From: TMED23 sp964566055
Lineage (GTDB): Bacteria; Pseudomonadota; Alphaproteobacteria; Rhodospirillales; UBA2165
DNA length: 64,000 nt
Direction of reading: 5' to 3'
Assembly (NCBI GenBank): GCA_964566055.1
Contig: CAZMHI010000010.1
Span: 31,279-95,278 of the forward strand
The notes under the pieces are model-generated. The model saw only the letters and a list, made by a program, of their open reading frames with translations, had not been told where the DNA came from and made no database searches. This document shows, in pieces, positions 1-9,000 of the stretch (positions are counted from its first letter, which is position 1; each line of letters starts with the position of its first letter). The translations under genes and the position numbers were made by a program.

Positions 1-533
1 ACTAAAAAAACCAGTATTTTCAACAAGCTATGAGGAACACCTTCAATTTCATCGACCTCATGTTCATACATTTCTCCGGCCGCATCGACGCCCTGTTTCT
101 CGCGCATATAAGAGTACAAAAGAAAGCCGATGAAATAGACAAGCAGCACCAAGCCGCCAATCAAATCAATCTCACCCCGATAGGTGAGCGCCATAAACAA
201 CCCGGTGCCGAGCATCAGCATCCAGCCATCCCGTTTAAGCGCTCCCGGCTCATTGGCAATCGGCATCAGCAAGCCGGCAACACCCAGGACCAGGAGAATA
301 TTAGCGACGTTACTGCCGACGACATTACCAATCGCCAGTCCCGACGATCCGGAAAGTGCGGCATTTAAGGACACGAGCAACTCCGGTGCCGAAGTGCCAA
401 AAGCAACGACGGTCATGCCGACCACGAGTTTTGAGATACCAAATTTTTCCGCCAGTCCGACCGCACCGCGCAGCATGATTTCCGCCCCGGCCAGGAGCAG
501 AACAAAGCCAGCGATAACTTGAAAATACATCAT
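1..533 (-). CDS. Sodium/calcium antiporter (CaCA family), N-terminal part, runs off the left edge
   Basis: Inner-membrane cation antiporter of the YrbG/CaCA type, which exchanges Ca2+ for Na+ or H+. The reading frame opens with two ATG codons (533 and 530) and stays open to base 1, so only about 177 N-terminal residues are present. The first alpha-repeat motif AFGTSAPELLVS is followed by GNVVGSNVANILL, both diagnostic of the family. The region contains several hydrophobic segments and ends in a charged cytosolic stretch (MREKQGVDAAGEMYEHEVDE) that would be the loop between the two halves. The second alpha repeat lies outside the window. No obvious functional link to the neighbouring pirin gene, which runs the same way. 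Family assignment is strong; ion specificity is not readable. Confidence 0.88.
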   Translation of the reverse strand, partial: MMYFQVIAGFVLLLAGAEIMLRGAVGLAEKFGISKLVVGMTVVAFGTSAPELLVSLNAALSGSSGLAIGNVVGSNVANILLVLGVAGLLMPIANEPGALKRDGWMLMLGTGLFMALTYRGEIDLIGGLVLLVYFIGFLLYSYMREKQGVDAAGEMYEHEVDEIEGVPHSLLKILVFL

Positions 534-613
534 GCCGCAAAAACCTTTTGGTCCACCAATTCTATTTTATTGTTAGGTATCACTTACGCGGCAAAGGTTA
601 AACTTTCGATAAT

Positions 614-1312
614 TCAACCAAGATCGAACAGCAAAAACTCGCTGGTCTCGGAAGCTGAAATTTCAAGAACAGTTTCTTCAGTGATGGCTGCGCCATCCCC
701 CACGGCCATGGCTGTACCATTTATTTCAAGGGCGCCCGACGCCAATTGCAGCCAAATTCCACGCCCCGCAGCTACTTGATGGGTTACTTTGTCGCCCGGA
801 GACAGAATACTGGCATAAAGCTCGACATCCTGGTGGATCGTGACGCTATCGCCCCGGCCATTGCGCGAACCCACTAGATGAAGCTTGCCATCACGGGCGC
901 CTTCCGGTATCTCATTTTGCTCATAACCTGGCTTAATTCCGCCCTTTTCCGGCAAAATCCAGATTTGAAAGAAGCGATTACGGGTATCTGCTGACGGGTT
1001 GTGTTCACTGTGGAGCACGCCGGTGCCGGCGCTCATGCGCTGGATTTCACCTGGCCGGATAATCGAGCCGTTGCCCATATCGTCTTTATGCGCCAGCTCA
1101 CCTTCGAGAATATAAGAAATGATTTCCATATCCTGATGACTGTGAGTGCCGAAACCAGTGCCGGGCTGAATTTGATCTTCATTGATGACCCGGAGATTGC
1201 CAAAACCCATCTGCTCGGGATCACTGTAATCGGCAAAGGAAAAAGTATGTTGCGAATGCAGCCAGTCCAATTCGGCCAGACCACGGTCTTCACTTTTTCT
1301 GATGGTGATCAT
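614..1312 (-). CDS. Pirin family protein (YhhW-like bicupin, quercetinase-type)
   Basis: Cytosolic bicupin protein of 232 residues, the normal length for the YhhW/pirin family, some members of which have quercetin 2,3-dioxygenase activity. The expected metal ligands are visible in the N-terminal cupin at H57, H59 (THSHQDME), H101 and E103 (GVLHSEHN), at the same numbers as in E. coli YhhW. The start codon lies directly after the tgt stop codon (1313), so it is probably co-transcribed with queA and tgt, without an evident metabolic connection. The in vivo substrate of such pirins is generally unknown. Confidence 0.88.
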   Translation of the reverse strand: MITIRKSEDRGLAELDWLHSQHTFSFADYSDPEQMGFGNLRVINEDQIQPGTGFGTHSHQDMEIISYILEGELAHKDDMGNGSIIRPGEIQRMSAGTGVLHSEHNPSADTRNRFFQIWILPEKGGIKPGYEQNEIPEGARDGKLHLVGSRNGRGDSVTIHQDVELYASILSPGDKVTHQVAAGRGIWLQLASGALEINGTAMAVGDGAAITEETVLEISASETSEFLLFDLG

Positions 1313-2452
1313 TTATCTCTCCTTTAACAGGGGCTCGATATCGCCGTCTTTCTTGTCGTCGTGAAAGCGCGCAATGAACTCGTCGAGGGTGCCCTCGCCG
1401 ATGCTTTTCCTCAGCCACCACATTAGGTCCTGATAATAGTGAACATTATGCCAGGTCAGCAGCATCGGTCCGAGAATTTCCTGCGCTTTAACCAGATGAT
1501 GGATATAGGCGCGGCTGTAATTTTTGCAAGCCGGGCAATTGCATTTGTCATCAAGCGGCCGGTGATCATCTGCGTGGCGGGCATTGCGGATATTCACTTC
1601 GCCCTGACGGGTAAAGGCCTTGCCGGTGCGCCCGGAGCGGGTCGGCATCACACAGTCAAACATATCGATACCCCGCGAGACGGCGCCAACGATATCAGCC
1701 GGAGTGCCGACACCCATCAAATAGCGTGGTTTGTCCGACGGCATTTGCGGCATCAGATCGTCCAAGACTTGAAACATCACCTCTTGCGGCTCGCCTACCG
1801 CCAAACCGCCGATCGCCAGTCCGTGAAAATCCATATCTATCAAACCCTTAGCGGATTGCTCCCGGAGATCAGCAAAGACGCCGCCTTGGACAATACCGAA
1901 CACGCCGTAGCCCAGCCGGTCATCGAAAGCTGCTTTTGAGCGCTCCGCCCAGCGCAGCGAGAGCTGCATCGATTCATCAATTATTTTTTTGTCATCCGTA
2001 TGGGCCGGACATTCATCCAACTGCATGGTGATATCTGCATCCAGTTTGCGCTGAATATCAATTGAGGATTCCGGTGTCAGTTCAAACTTGCGGCCATCGA
2101 TATGCGATTGAAAGGTTACGCCGTCCTCAGTCATTTTGCGTAACTTGGAAAGTGACATCACTTGAAAGCCGCCTGAATCGGTCAAGATTGGCCCGGGCCA
2201 GTTCATGAATTTATGCAGGCCGCCCAAGCGCTCAACCCGGTCCGCGCCCGGCCGCAGCATCAAGTGATAAGTATTACCGAGCACAATCTGGGCACCGGTT
2301 TCGGCGACCGAGTCCGGCGTCATCGCTTTGACCGTACCGGCGGTGCCCACCGGCATAAAGGCCGGCGTATCAATGACACCGTGGGCGGTTGCCACTTGGC
2401 CTAGGCGAGCGGCGCCATCCGTGGCGCTAACAGTGTAGGAAAAATTGGTCAT
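1313..2452 (-). CDS. tgt: Queuine tRNA-ribosyltransferase
   Basis: Exchanges guanine 34 for preQ1 in the anticodon of GUN tRNAs, the committed base exchange of queuosine synthesis. It is 379 residues, standard for bacterial Tgt. D92 (TDSGGFQVM) and D266 (GIDMFDCVMPTRSGR) match the general acid/base and the nucleophile. The zinc site is complete: C304, C306, C309 and H335. It overlaps queA by 4 nt (ATGA type), so the two are translationally coupled, and they act in consecutive steps. A pirin gene follows immediately. Confidence 0.97.
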   Translation of the reverse strand: MTNFSYTVSATDGAARLGQVATAHGVIDTPAFMPVGTAGTVKAMTPDSVAETGAQIVLGNTYHLMLRPGADRVERLGGLHKFMNWPGPILTDSGGFQVMSLSKLRKMTEDGVTFQSHIDGRKFELTPESSIDIQRKLDADITMQLDECPAHTDDKKIIDESMQLSLRWAERSKAAFDDRLGYGVFGIVQGGVFADLREQSAKGLIDMDFHGLAIGGLAVGEPQEVMFQVLDDLMPQMPSDKPRYLMGVGTPADIVGAVSRGIDMFDCVMPTRSGRTGKAFTRQGEVNIRNARHADDHRPLDDKCNCPACKNYSRAYIHHLVKAQEILGPMLLTWHNVHYYQDLMWWLRKSIGEGTLDEFIARFHDDKKDGDIEPLLKER

Positions 2453-3480
2453 TGAGTACCTTCGATCAAACAGGCATCGCCGTAGGAGAAAAACCGGTAG
2501 TTTTCCTGAATGGCGTGGGCATAGGCCGCTTTGACCCGCTCTGTTCCCGCCAGGGCCGCGATCAGCATAAATAAAGTCGATTTCGGTAAGTGAAAATTCG
2601 TCACCATCTTATCCGTAACTTTAAATTGGTACCCAGGGGTAATAAAGATATCCGTCTCGCCGGTAAAGGGATGAAGCACGCCCTCAACATCAGCTGCCGT
2701 TTCCAGCAGACGCAATGAAGTTGAACCCACCGGTATCACTTTAGCGCCGGCCTGGCGCACCTGATTAATGGTCTCGGCTGTGGTTTGATCAAGCTCTCCC
2801 CATTCCGCATGCATATCATGGTCATCGGTATCGTCAACTTTCACCGGCAGAAAGGTGCCCGCACCAACATGCAACGTCACAAAGGCTTTTTTGATCCCCC
2901 GCTGATCGAGTGCGGCCATCAAATCTTCGGTAAAATGCAGCCCGGCGGTGGGTGCTGCCACTGCGCCTTCACGCTCGGCAAAAAGTGTCTGGTAATCTGC
3001 CCTGTCTTCTGCCGCCCCACCTTTCTCGCGTTTAATGTATGGTGGCAACGGCATGTAGCCATATTTATCAAGCCCGGCCATCAGCATGCTCAAGCCGCCC
3101 TCAAAGCCGAGCAAAACTTCGCCGCCATCGCGCTTTTCTTTGACGATGCATTCAAAATCCTCGCCGAAGATCAACTCGTCACCGGGACGCAGACGCTTGG
3201 CCGGACGGGCAAAAGACCACCAGTTGCTACTATTTTCCTGCTTGTGAAGTGTAACCTCGACCGTGGCCTCACCGCGCTTGCCGGTCAGGCGCGAGGGGAT
3301 CACCTTGGTATTATTAAAGACCAATGTATCGCCCGGATTAAGTAAACCGGGTAAGTCTTTGATACCAAGATCATTGAGATTTTCGCCAATATGCAACAGC
3401 CGCGCGGCATCCCTGGGCTCGATGGGGTGTTGCGCGATCAATTCGGGCGGCAAGTCGAAATCAAAATCGGTGACTTTCAT
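2449..3480 (-). CDS. queA: S-adenosylmethionine:tRNA ribosyltransferase-isomerase
   Basis: Transfers and isomerises the ribosyl moiety of SAM onto preQ1-tRNA to give epoxyqueuosine. At 343 residues it is the typical length. The N-terminal FDFDLPPELIAQHP, the central APTAGLHFTEDL block and the C-terminal NFHLPKSTLFMLIAA block are family hallmarks. It is the first gene of the leftward queA-tgt-pirin unit and is divergent from the IscU-like gene; about 60 nt separate the two starts and must hold both promoters. Confidence 0.97.
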   Translation of the reverse strand: MKVTDFDFDLPPELIAQHPIEPRDAARLLHIGENLNDLGIKDLPGLLNPGDTLVFNNTKVIPSRLTGKRGEATVEVTLHKQENSSNWWSFARPAKRLRPGDELIFGEDFECIVKEKRDGGEVLLGFEGGLSMLMAGLDKYGYMPLPPYIKREKGGAAEDRADYQTLFAEREGAVAAPTAGLHFTEDLMAALDQRGIKKAFVTLHVGAGTFLPVKVDDTDDHDMHAEWGELDQTTAETINQVRQAGAKVIPVGSTSLRLLETAADVEGVLHPFTGETDIFITPGYQFKVTDKMVTNFHLPKSTLFMLIAALAGTERVKAAYAHAIQENYRFFSYGDACLIEGTQ

Positions 3481-3543
3481 AAGCCTGATTTAGCTGATTA
3501 GGTGCTGGCGGGCAAACTTCTAGGCGACTATATTCCAATCACC

Positions 3544-3957
3544 ATGATCGATGATATTTATAATAAAGATGTGTTGCGCCTGGCCGCTAATATCGGCGGG
3601 CTGGAACCCTTGGACAATCCGGACCGGGAGGCATCGCTCCGCAGTCCTCTCTGCGGCAGTTCAATCGACATCGCCCTCCAAATCGACGCTGGCAAAATCA
3701 CCGACTACAGCCAAAAGATCAAAGCCTGCGCTTTAGGTCAGGCGGCGGCCTCGGTAATGGCGGAGGTCGTTATCGGCAAATCAAAAGACGATATCCAAAG
3801 CGTCCGCGATCAGGTTGAATCAATGTTGAAAGATGGCGCTGCTGCCCCCGATGGCGATTGGGCCGCCCTCGCTGCCCTGGCTCCTGCCAAAGACGCCAAA
3901 CCCCGCCACGGCGCAATCCTGTTGCCGTTTGATGCCGTGCTCAAAGCAATTGGTTAA
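3544..3957 (+). CDS. IscU/NifU-like iron-sulfur cluster assembly scaffold protein
   Basis: Predicted 137-residue cytosolic Fe-S scaffold related to IscU/SufU. The ATG at 3544 is preferred because it gives the usual N-terminus (MIDDIYNKDVLRLAANI); an in-frame GTG at 3502 would add 14 residues. Two conserved cysteines are present, C37 (SPLCGSS) and C62 (KACALGQAAAS), but the third IscU cysteine has no counterpart in the remaining sequence, which contains no further Cys. This two-cysteine form occurs in alphaproteobacterial relatives, and its client is not established. It stands alone, between divergent queA and convergent cobQ. Confidence 0.82.
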   Translation: MIDDIYNKDVLRLAANIGGLEPLDNPDREASLRSPLCGSSIDIALQIDAGKITDYSQKIKACALGQAAASVMAEVVIGKSKDDIQSVRDQVESMLKDGAAAPDGDWAALAALAPAKDAKPRHGAILLPFDAVLKAIG

Positions 3958-3993
3958 TTTTTTCAAAGGTGCCAGGCACCCTTTAATTTGTTA
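3953..3993. repeat. Palindromic intergenic element, copy 1 (possible bidirectional terminator)
   Basis: The 37 nt between the convergent IscU-like gene and cobQ contain the interrupted palindrome AAAGGTGCCAGGCACCCTTT, with GTTAA on the left and TTAAC on the right. A related sequence occupies the same kind of site at 51075-51127, and both begin with GGTTAATTTTTT overlapping a stop codon. A short GC stem bounded by A and T runs could terminate transcription in both directions. Terminator function is inferred; similarity of the two copies is seen directly. Confidence 0.55.
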
Positions 3994-3994
3994 A

Positions 3995-5455
3995 CTATTT
4001 GGCAGCTGCCAACAGAGCATCAATATCAAGCGCTTTTTCAAAGACCAACGCGACCGCATCAAGAGCCTGCTCGACCTCAAGATCATAAGCGAGACCGGAA
4101 ATTTCCCGCTCTTTCAGCCGCGACAAAAAGGCATGGCGAAAATCATCATCGGCAAAAAGCCCGTGCAGATAGCAGCCCATCACTTTGCCATTTTCCGAAA
4201 CTGCACCGATATCATGTCCCTCGACTTCGGCAAAAGGCTGGTCGCAATCGGGGCCTGCGGTGGTGCCGATATGCATCTCGTAGCCCCTAAACACTCCACA
4301 ATCTAGCATCGAGTCGGCGGTGACTTCGACCAAGGATTTATCACCGCCTAATTCAGTATGCACCTTAAGGTGCGCCAAGCCCTCAATCGAGGTGATGTCA
4401 CTTTCGGTTTTATCAGGATCATCTATGTGCGTGCCCAGCATTTGATAGCCGGCGCAAATCCCGAGCACCGACCCGCCTCGTCTGAGATGCGCCGCAATAT
4501 CGACGTCCCAGCCCTGACGGCGGAGATCGGCTAAGTCTGTGATCGTGGTTTTGGAGCCCGGTAAAATGATCAATTCCGCATCGCCGGGCAGAGCCTCACC
4601 CGGTGAAACCATGGTCAGATCAACATCAGGCTCGGCGATTAGGGGATCGAAATCATCATAATTTGAGATATGCGCCATTCTCGGCACGGCGATCTTAATT
4701 GAGCCGTTGGAAGCTTCGCGTTTGGTGTTTTCCAGTGTATGGGCATCTTCCTGCGGCAGTTTGGCAGCCTCGGGTACGTACGGTATGACGCCAAAGCAGG
4801 TCAGCCCGGTTTTTTCTTTAATGGCTTCGATACCACTTTCAAACAAGGTCACGTCGCCCCGAAATTTATTGATGACAAAGCCGGCAACCAGAGCGCGCTC
4901 TTCCTCCGGCAGCAATTCCCAAGTGCCGACGACGCTGGCAATCACCCCACCCCGGTCAATATCGGCAACCAGCACCACTGGCGTCTGAGTGGCGACGGCA
5001 AAACCCATATTAGCGATATCGTTCTCGCGCAGATTAACCTCCGCCGCACTGCCGGCCCCTTCGATCAGCACGATATCGGCCTCTGCTTGGAGGCGTTCGG
5101 AGGCGGCAACCACGACCTCCAGCAATTCAATTTTCTTTGCCTGATAGTCCCGGGCCGGATAGTTGCCTTCAACTTTGCCCATCACCACCAATTGCGCGCC
5201 GACATCCGATTGCGGCTTTAAGAGCACAGGGTTCATATCGATATGCGGCGCGGCGCCCGAAGCTTTGGCCTGCAGGGCCTGAGCGCGGCCAATCTCACCG
5301 CCTTCTGGCGTGACGGCAGCATTGTTCGACATGTTCTGTGGCTTGAAAGGCCGGACCGTCATGCCCCGCTTGACCAAGGCACGGCAGAGACCGGCAACGA
5401 CCAGCGATTTGCCGACATCGGAGCCAGTGCCTTGAAACATGAGGGCAGCGGGCAT
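3995..5455 (-). CDS. cobQ: Cobyric acid synthase (adenosylcobyric acid synthase)
   Basis: Glutamine-dependent amidation of four carboxylates of adenosylcobyrinic a,c-diamide. It is 486 residues. The N-terminal P-loop-like synthetase domain starts FQGTGSDVGKS (residues 7-17). The C-terminal class I glutaminase domain carries the nucleophile C334 (LGICAGYQML) and the histidine of GCYLHGLF. It lies 3 nt after cobO and is the last gene of the riboswitch-led operon cobU-cobW-cobN-cobO-cobQ, facing the IscU-like gene. Confidence 0.96.
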   Translation of the reverse strand: MPAALMFQGTGSDVGKSLVVAGLCRALVKRGMTVRPFKPQNMSNNAAVTPEGGEIGRAQALQAKASGAAPHIDMNPVLLKPQSDVGAQLVVMGKVEGNYPARDYQAKKIELLEVVVAASERLQAEADIVLIEGAGSAAEVNLRENDIANMGFAVATQTPVVLVADIDRGGVIASVVGTWELLPEEERALVAGFVINKFRGDVTLFESGIEAIKEKTGLTCFGVIPYVPEAAKLPQEDAHTLENTKREASNGSIKIAVPRMAHISNYDDFDPLIAEPDVDLTMVSPGEALPGDAELIILPGSKTTITDLADLRRQGWDVDIAAHLRRGGSVLGICAGYQMLGTHIDDPDKTESDITSIEGLAHLKVHTELGGDKSLVEVTADSMLDCGVFRGYEMHIGTTAGPDCDQPFAEVEGHDIGAVSENGKVMGCYLHGLFADDDFRHAFLSRLKEREISGLAYDLEVEQALDAVALVFEKALDIDALLAAAK

Positions 5456-5458
5456 GAA

Positions 5459-6079
5459 CTAAAACTCAATCCCGGCCTGGGCTTTGTAGCCGTCCCGGAA
5501 ATGGTGTTTAATTTCGGTCATTTCCGTCACCAGATCAGCAACCTCAATCAATTCCTGCTTAGCGTTGCGGCCCGTACAAATAACGTGCTTTTCAACCGGT
5601 TTGTTTTTGAGGTACTCAGCAACCTCATTGATATCGAGATAGTCATTGCGCAGCACGATGTTGATCTCGTCCAGCAGCACGAGAGCGAGGTCCGGGTCTT
5701 CGATCATTTCCTTGGCCCGTGCCCAGGCAGCAGTGGCGGCCTCGATATCCCTCGCCCGGTCCTGAGTTTCCCAGGTGAAACCTTCACCCATGGCGGTGAT
5801 GGTGACAAGATCAGGGAACGCTTCCAGTACGACGCGCTCACCGGTTTCCCATTTGCCTTTAACAAATTGGACAATACCGACTTTCTGACCGTGACCTATA
5901 CAGCGTGCAACGATGCCCATCGCCGCCGTGGTTTTACCTTTACCCTTGCCGGTATGAACGACCAGCAAGCCGCCTTCCTTGGTTTTGGTCGCCAGAATTT
6001 TATCTTTGGCCGCTTTGTGTTTGCGGCGTTTTTCATTTGCGATCGCGTTCAGCTCTTCTTCTGATCGTTCATCACTCAT
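5459..6079 (-). CDS. cobO: Cob(I)yrinic acid a,c-diamide adenosyltransferase
   Basis: ATP:corrinoid adenosyltransferase of the CobA/CobO type, which places the 5'-deoxyadenosyl ligand on cobalt before CobQ acts. It is 206 residues. The P-loop TGKGKGKTT is at residues 43-51, followed by the family blocks VQFVKGKW and VLLDEIN. A lysine-rich helix precedes the P-loop, as in other CobO proteins. The start overlaps the cobN stop by 4 nt, and cobQ follows after 3 nt. Confidence 0.96.
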   Translation of the reverse strand: MSDERSEEELNAIANEKRRKHKAAKDKILATKTKEGGLLVVHTGKGKGKTTAAMGIVARCIGHGQKVGIVQFVKGKWETGERVVLEAFPDLVTITAMGEGFTWETQDRARDIEAATAAWARAKEMIEDPDLALVLLDEINIVLRNDYLDINEVAEYLKNKPVEKHVICTGRNAKQELIEVADLVTEMTEIKHHFRDGYKAQAGIEF

Positions 6080-9000
6080 GCCATTTCCTCCTGAACCCTG
6101 TTTCTAAGTCGCGCCAGCAAGTCACCGACACTGTTGGCGCGGGGATGCCAGAAGCCGCGCTCTATTGCTTCATCGAAGCGCTCAGCGATTTCCTGCAAAG
6201 CCGGCGCATTATTTTGCTCGATAAAATCGCGCACCTCGTCATCGACCAAATAAGCCTCGAACAATTGATCAAAGTGATGATCTTCGACGACCTTGGCCGT
6301 GGCGGCAAAGGCAAAGAGATAGTCGACCGTGGCTGCAATTTCAAAAGCGCCCTTATAGCCGTGGCGCATGACGCCCTCGATCCACTTGGGATTGGCAGCC
6401 CGGGCGCGCACCACCCGGCCGATCTCTTCACTGAGCGTGCGGATTTTTGGCGTTTCGGGACGGGAGTGATCATTGTGATAAATGGTAGGCTGTTGACCAG
6501 ATAGCTCGCGCACGGCTGCCGTAATACCACCCTCAAATTGATAATAGTCATCGCTATCGAGCAAATCGTGCTCACGATTGTCCTGGTTATGGACCACCAC
6601 CTCCACCCCTTTCAACCGCGCTTCAAAGAGACCGTTCTCCGCTTCTCCTTCGGCGCCCGAGCCATAGGCGTAGCCTCCCCAGGCGACATAGGCACGGGAA
6701 AGATCTTCATCGGTTTCCCAGCAGCGCTCATCAATCAAGGTTTGCAGCCCTGCCCCATAGGCACCTGGCTTGGAGCCAAATACTCTGAATCCGGCACGGC
6801 GGGTCGCCTCTTCTTCGGTTGCGCCAGTAGCCACGAAGGCTTCACGATCTTTCCTAGCCTGAGCTGCCAGAGGATTATCATGCTCCGACTCGTCCTGTTC
6901 ACTAACCGCGCGAACAGCCGAGTCCAGCAAATCAACCTGCGCCGGAAAGGCGTCCCGGAAAAAGCCGGAGATGCGAAAAACAACGTCAACCCTTGGGCGG
7001 CCCAAGACCGTCAGTGGCATCACTTCAAAGCCAGTGACCCGATTGGCCTGTTTGTCCCATTGAGGCTGCACGCCCATCAGCGCCAGGGCTTGCGCGATAT
7101 CATCGCCGCCGGTCCGCATGTTAGCCGTCCCCCAGGCGCTCATCGCGAGGCGTTTCGGATATTCCCCATGTTCCTGAAAATGCCGCTCGATCAAGAGCGT
7201 CGCCGACTTCCAGCCCAAGCGCCAGGCTGCCGGGGTTGGCACAGCACGCACATCCACGGAATAAAAGTTTTTGCCGGTTGGCAAAACGTCTAATCGGCCT
7301 CGGGTTGGGGCTCCGCTGGAGCCGGGTGCGACAAAAGCTCCCCCAAGACCCTGCATTAATCCTGAGAGCTCTTGCTCACCGCAATTAGCGATGATGGGCT
7401 GAAGTTGATCGCGAATAAAATCGAGTACAATGTTTGAATTCAGCCAGTCTGATCTGGGCTCAGCTTTTCCGCTCACCAAATCTTGCGCCAATAGCTCAAG
7501 CCGCTCGACGGTGTCGCCATTGCTGCGCCAGTCACCCTCGAAATCTGCGAGTTCCTGAGGCCGCTCACCCTGCCACTCGGCACCCATCTCACAATCGAGC
7601 GGATCGAAACCAGCCAAACCTAAATCTTTTGCTAAAGCCCGGATGAGCGAAGCGTTTTCACCCTCGCCGTCTTCCCGCTGCAATCTGGTGAGTGCGATCA
7701 GGAGATCGGTTTCCTGGCTTCCTTCGGGCGCTTCACCGAAAATATGCAAGCCGTCTCTAATCTGCATTTCTTTGAGCTCGCAAAGGTAATTATCGATCTT
7801 GGCAAGCGCTTGATTTTCATCATCGGATTTTTCAATGCCGACATCCCGGTCGAGCCCGATGCGGGTACTAAGCTCAATAATTTCTTCACCCAGAATTTTC
7901 AATCGCCGAGGATCCATACCGGCGGCCTGATAATATTCATCGACCAATTGTTCGAGATCACGCAAGGGCCCATAGCTTTCGGCGCGCGTCAACGGCGGTG
8001 TTAGGTGATCGATAATGATGGCCTGAGCACGCCGCTTAGCCTGAGTGCCCTCGCCGGGATCATTGACAATAAAGGGATAAAGATGCGGTAGCGGACCGAG
8101 TACTATTTCCGGATAGCAACTGTCATCCAGCATCAAGGCCTTACCCGGCAGCCATTCGAGATTGCCATGCTTGCCAAAATGAGTGATGGCGTGGATGTCT
8201 TTTTCGCGGCGTAGCCAGGCATAAAACGCGAGATAGCCGTGCGGCGGCACCAGATCGGGATCATGGTAGGACGAGGTCGGATCAATGTTGTAGCCGCGGG
8301 CCGGCTGCACCGCCAAAACAACATTACCAAAAATGTGCGCCGGTAAAATAAAGGCTCCTTCCGAGACAAAAGGATCATCCTTGGGCGAACCCCAGCGCTC
8401 GGTCACTTCGTCCTGAATGGCTTTCGGAAGTGAGCCAAAAAATATCTTATAGTCATTGATTGAGAACTTTTCGCCACCAATCCGCTCACCAGCTGCATTG
8501 GTCGGCCCCGCCAACAGGCGATCCATAATCTCTTTGCTGGAGGTCGGCACATTGTCGCCCAATGCATAGCCTTCTACTTGCATACGCTTAAAAGCCGCCG
8601 CCACACCTGCCGGGGTGTCGAGGCCAACGCCATTACCGAGCCGCCCATCTTTATTAGGGTAATTGGCGACCACAACCGCTACCCGGCGTTCGTTGGCTTG
8701 GGTTTGGCTGAGACGTGTCCAGGCAGCCGCCAATTCAGCAACAAAATCTATACGGGACGGCACCGGTTCATGCTTGATCACCGCCACTTCGGTGGCGTCA
8801 TCAAACTGAATGCTTTTTTTGAACGAGATCGCGCGTGAAATTAATCTGCCATCAACTTCCGGCAAAGCCACGTTCATGGCGAGGTCTTTGGGCGTCAAAC
8901 CGCGCGTACCCTCCTCCCATTCCCTAAATGTCCCACCAGATAAGATCACTTGGATGACCGGGCAATCGGCGCCGGTGAACGGTGTTTCTACAGTATCGCC

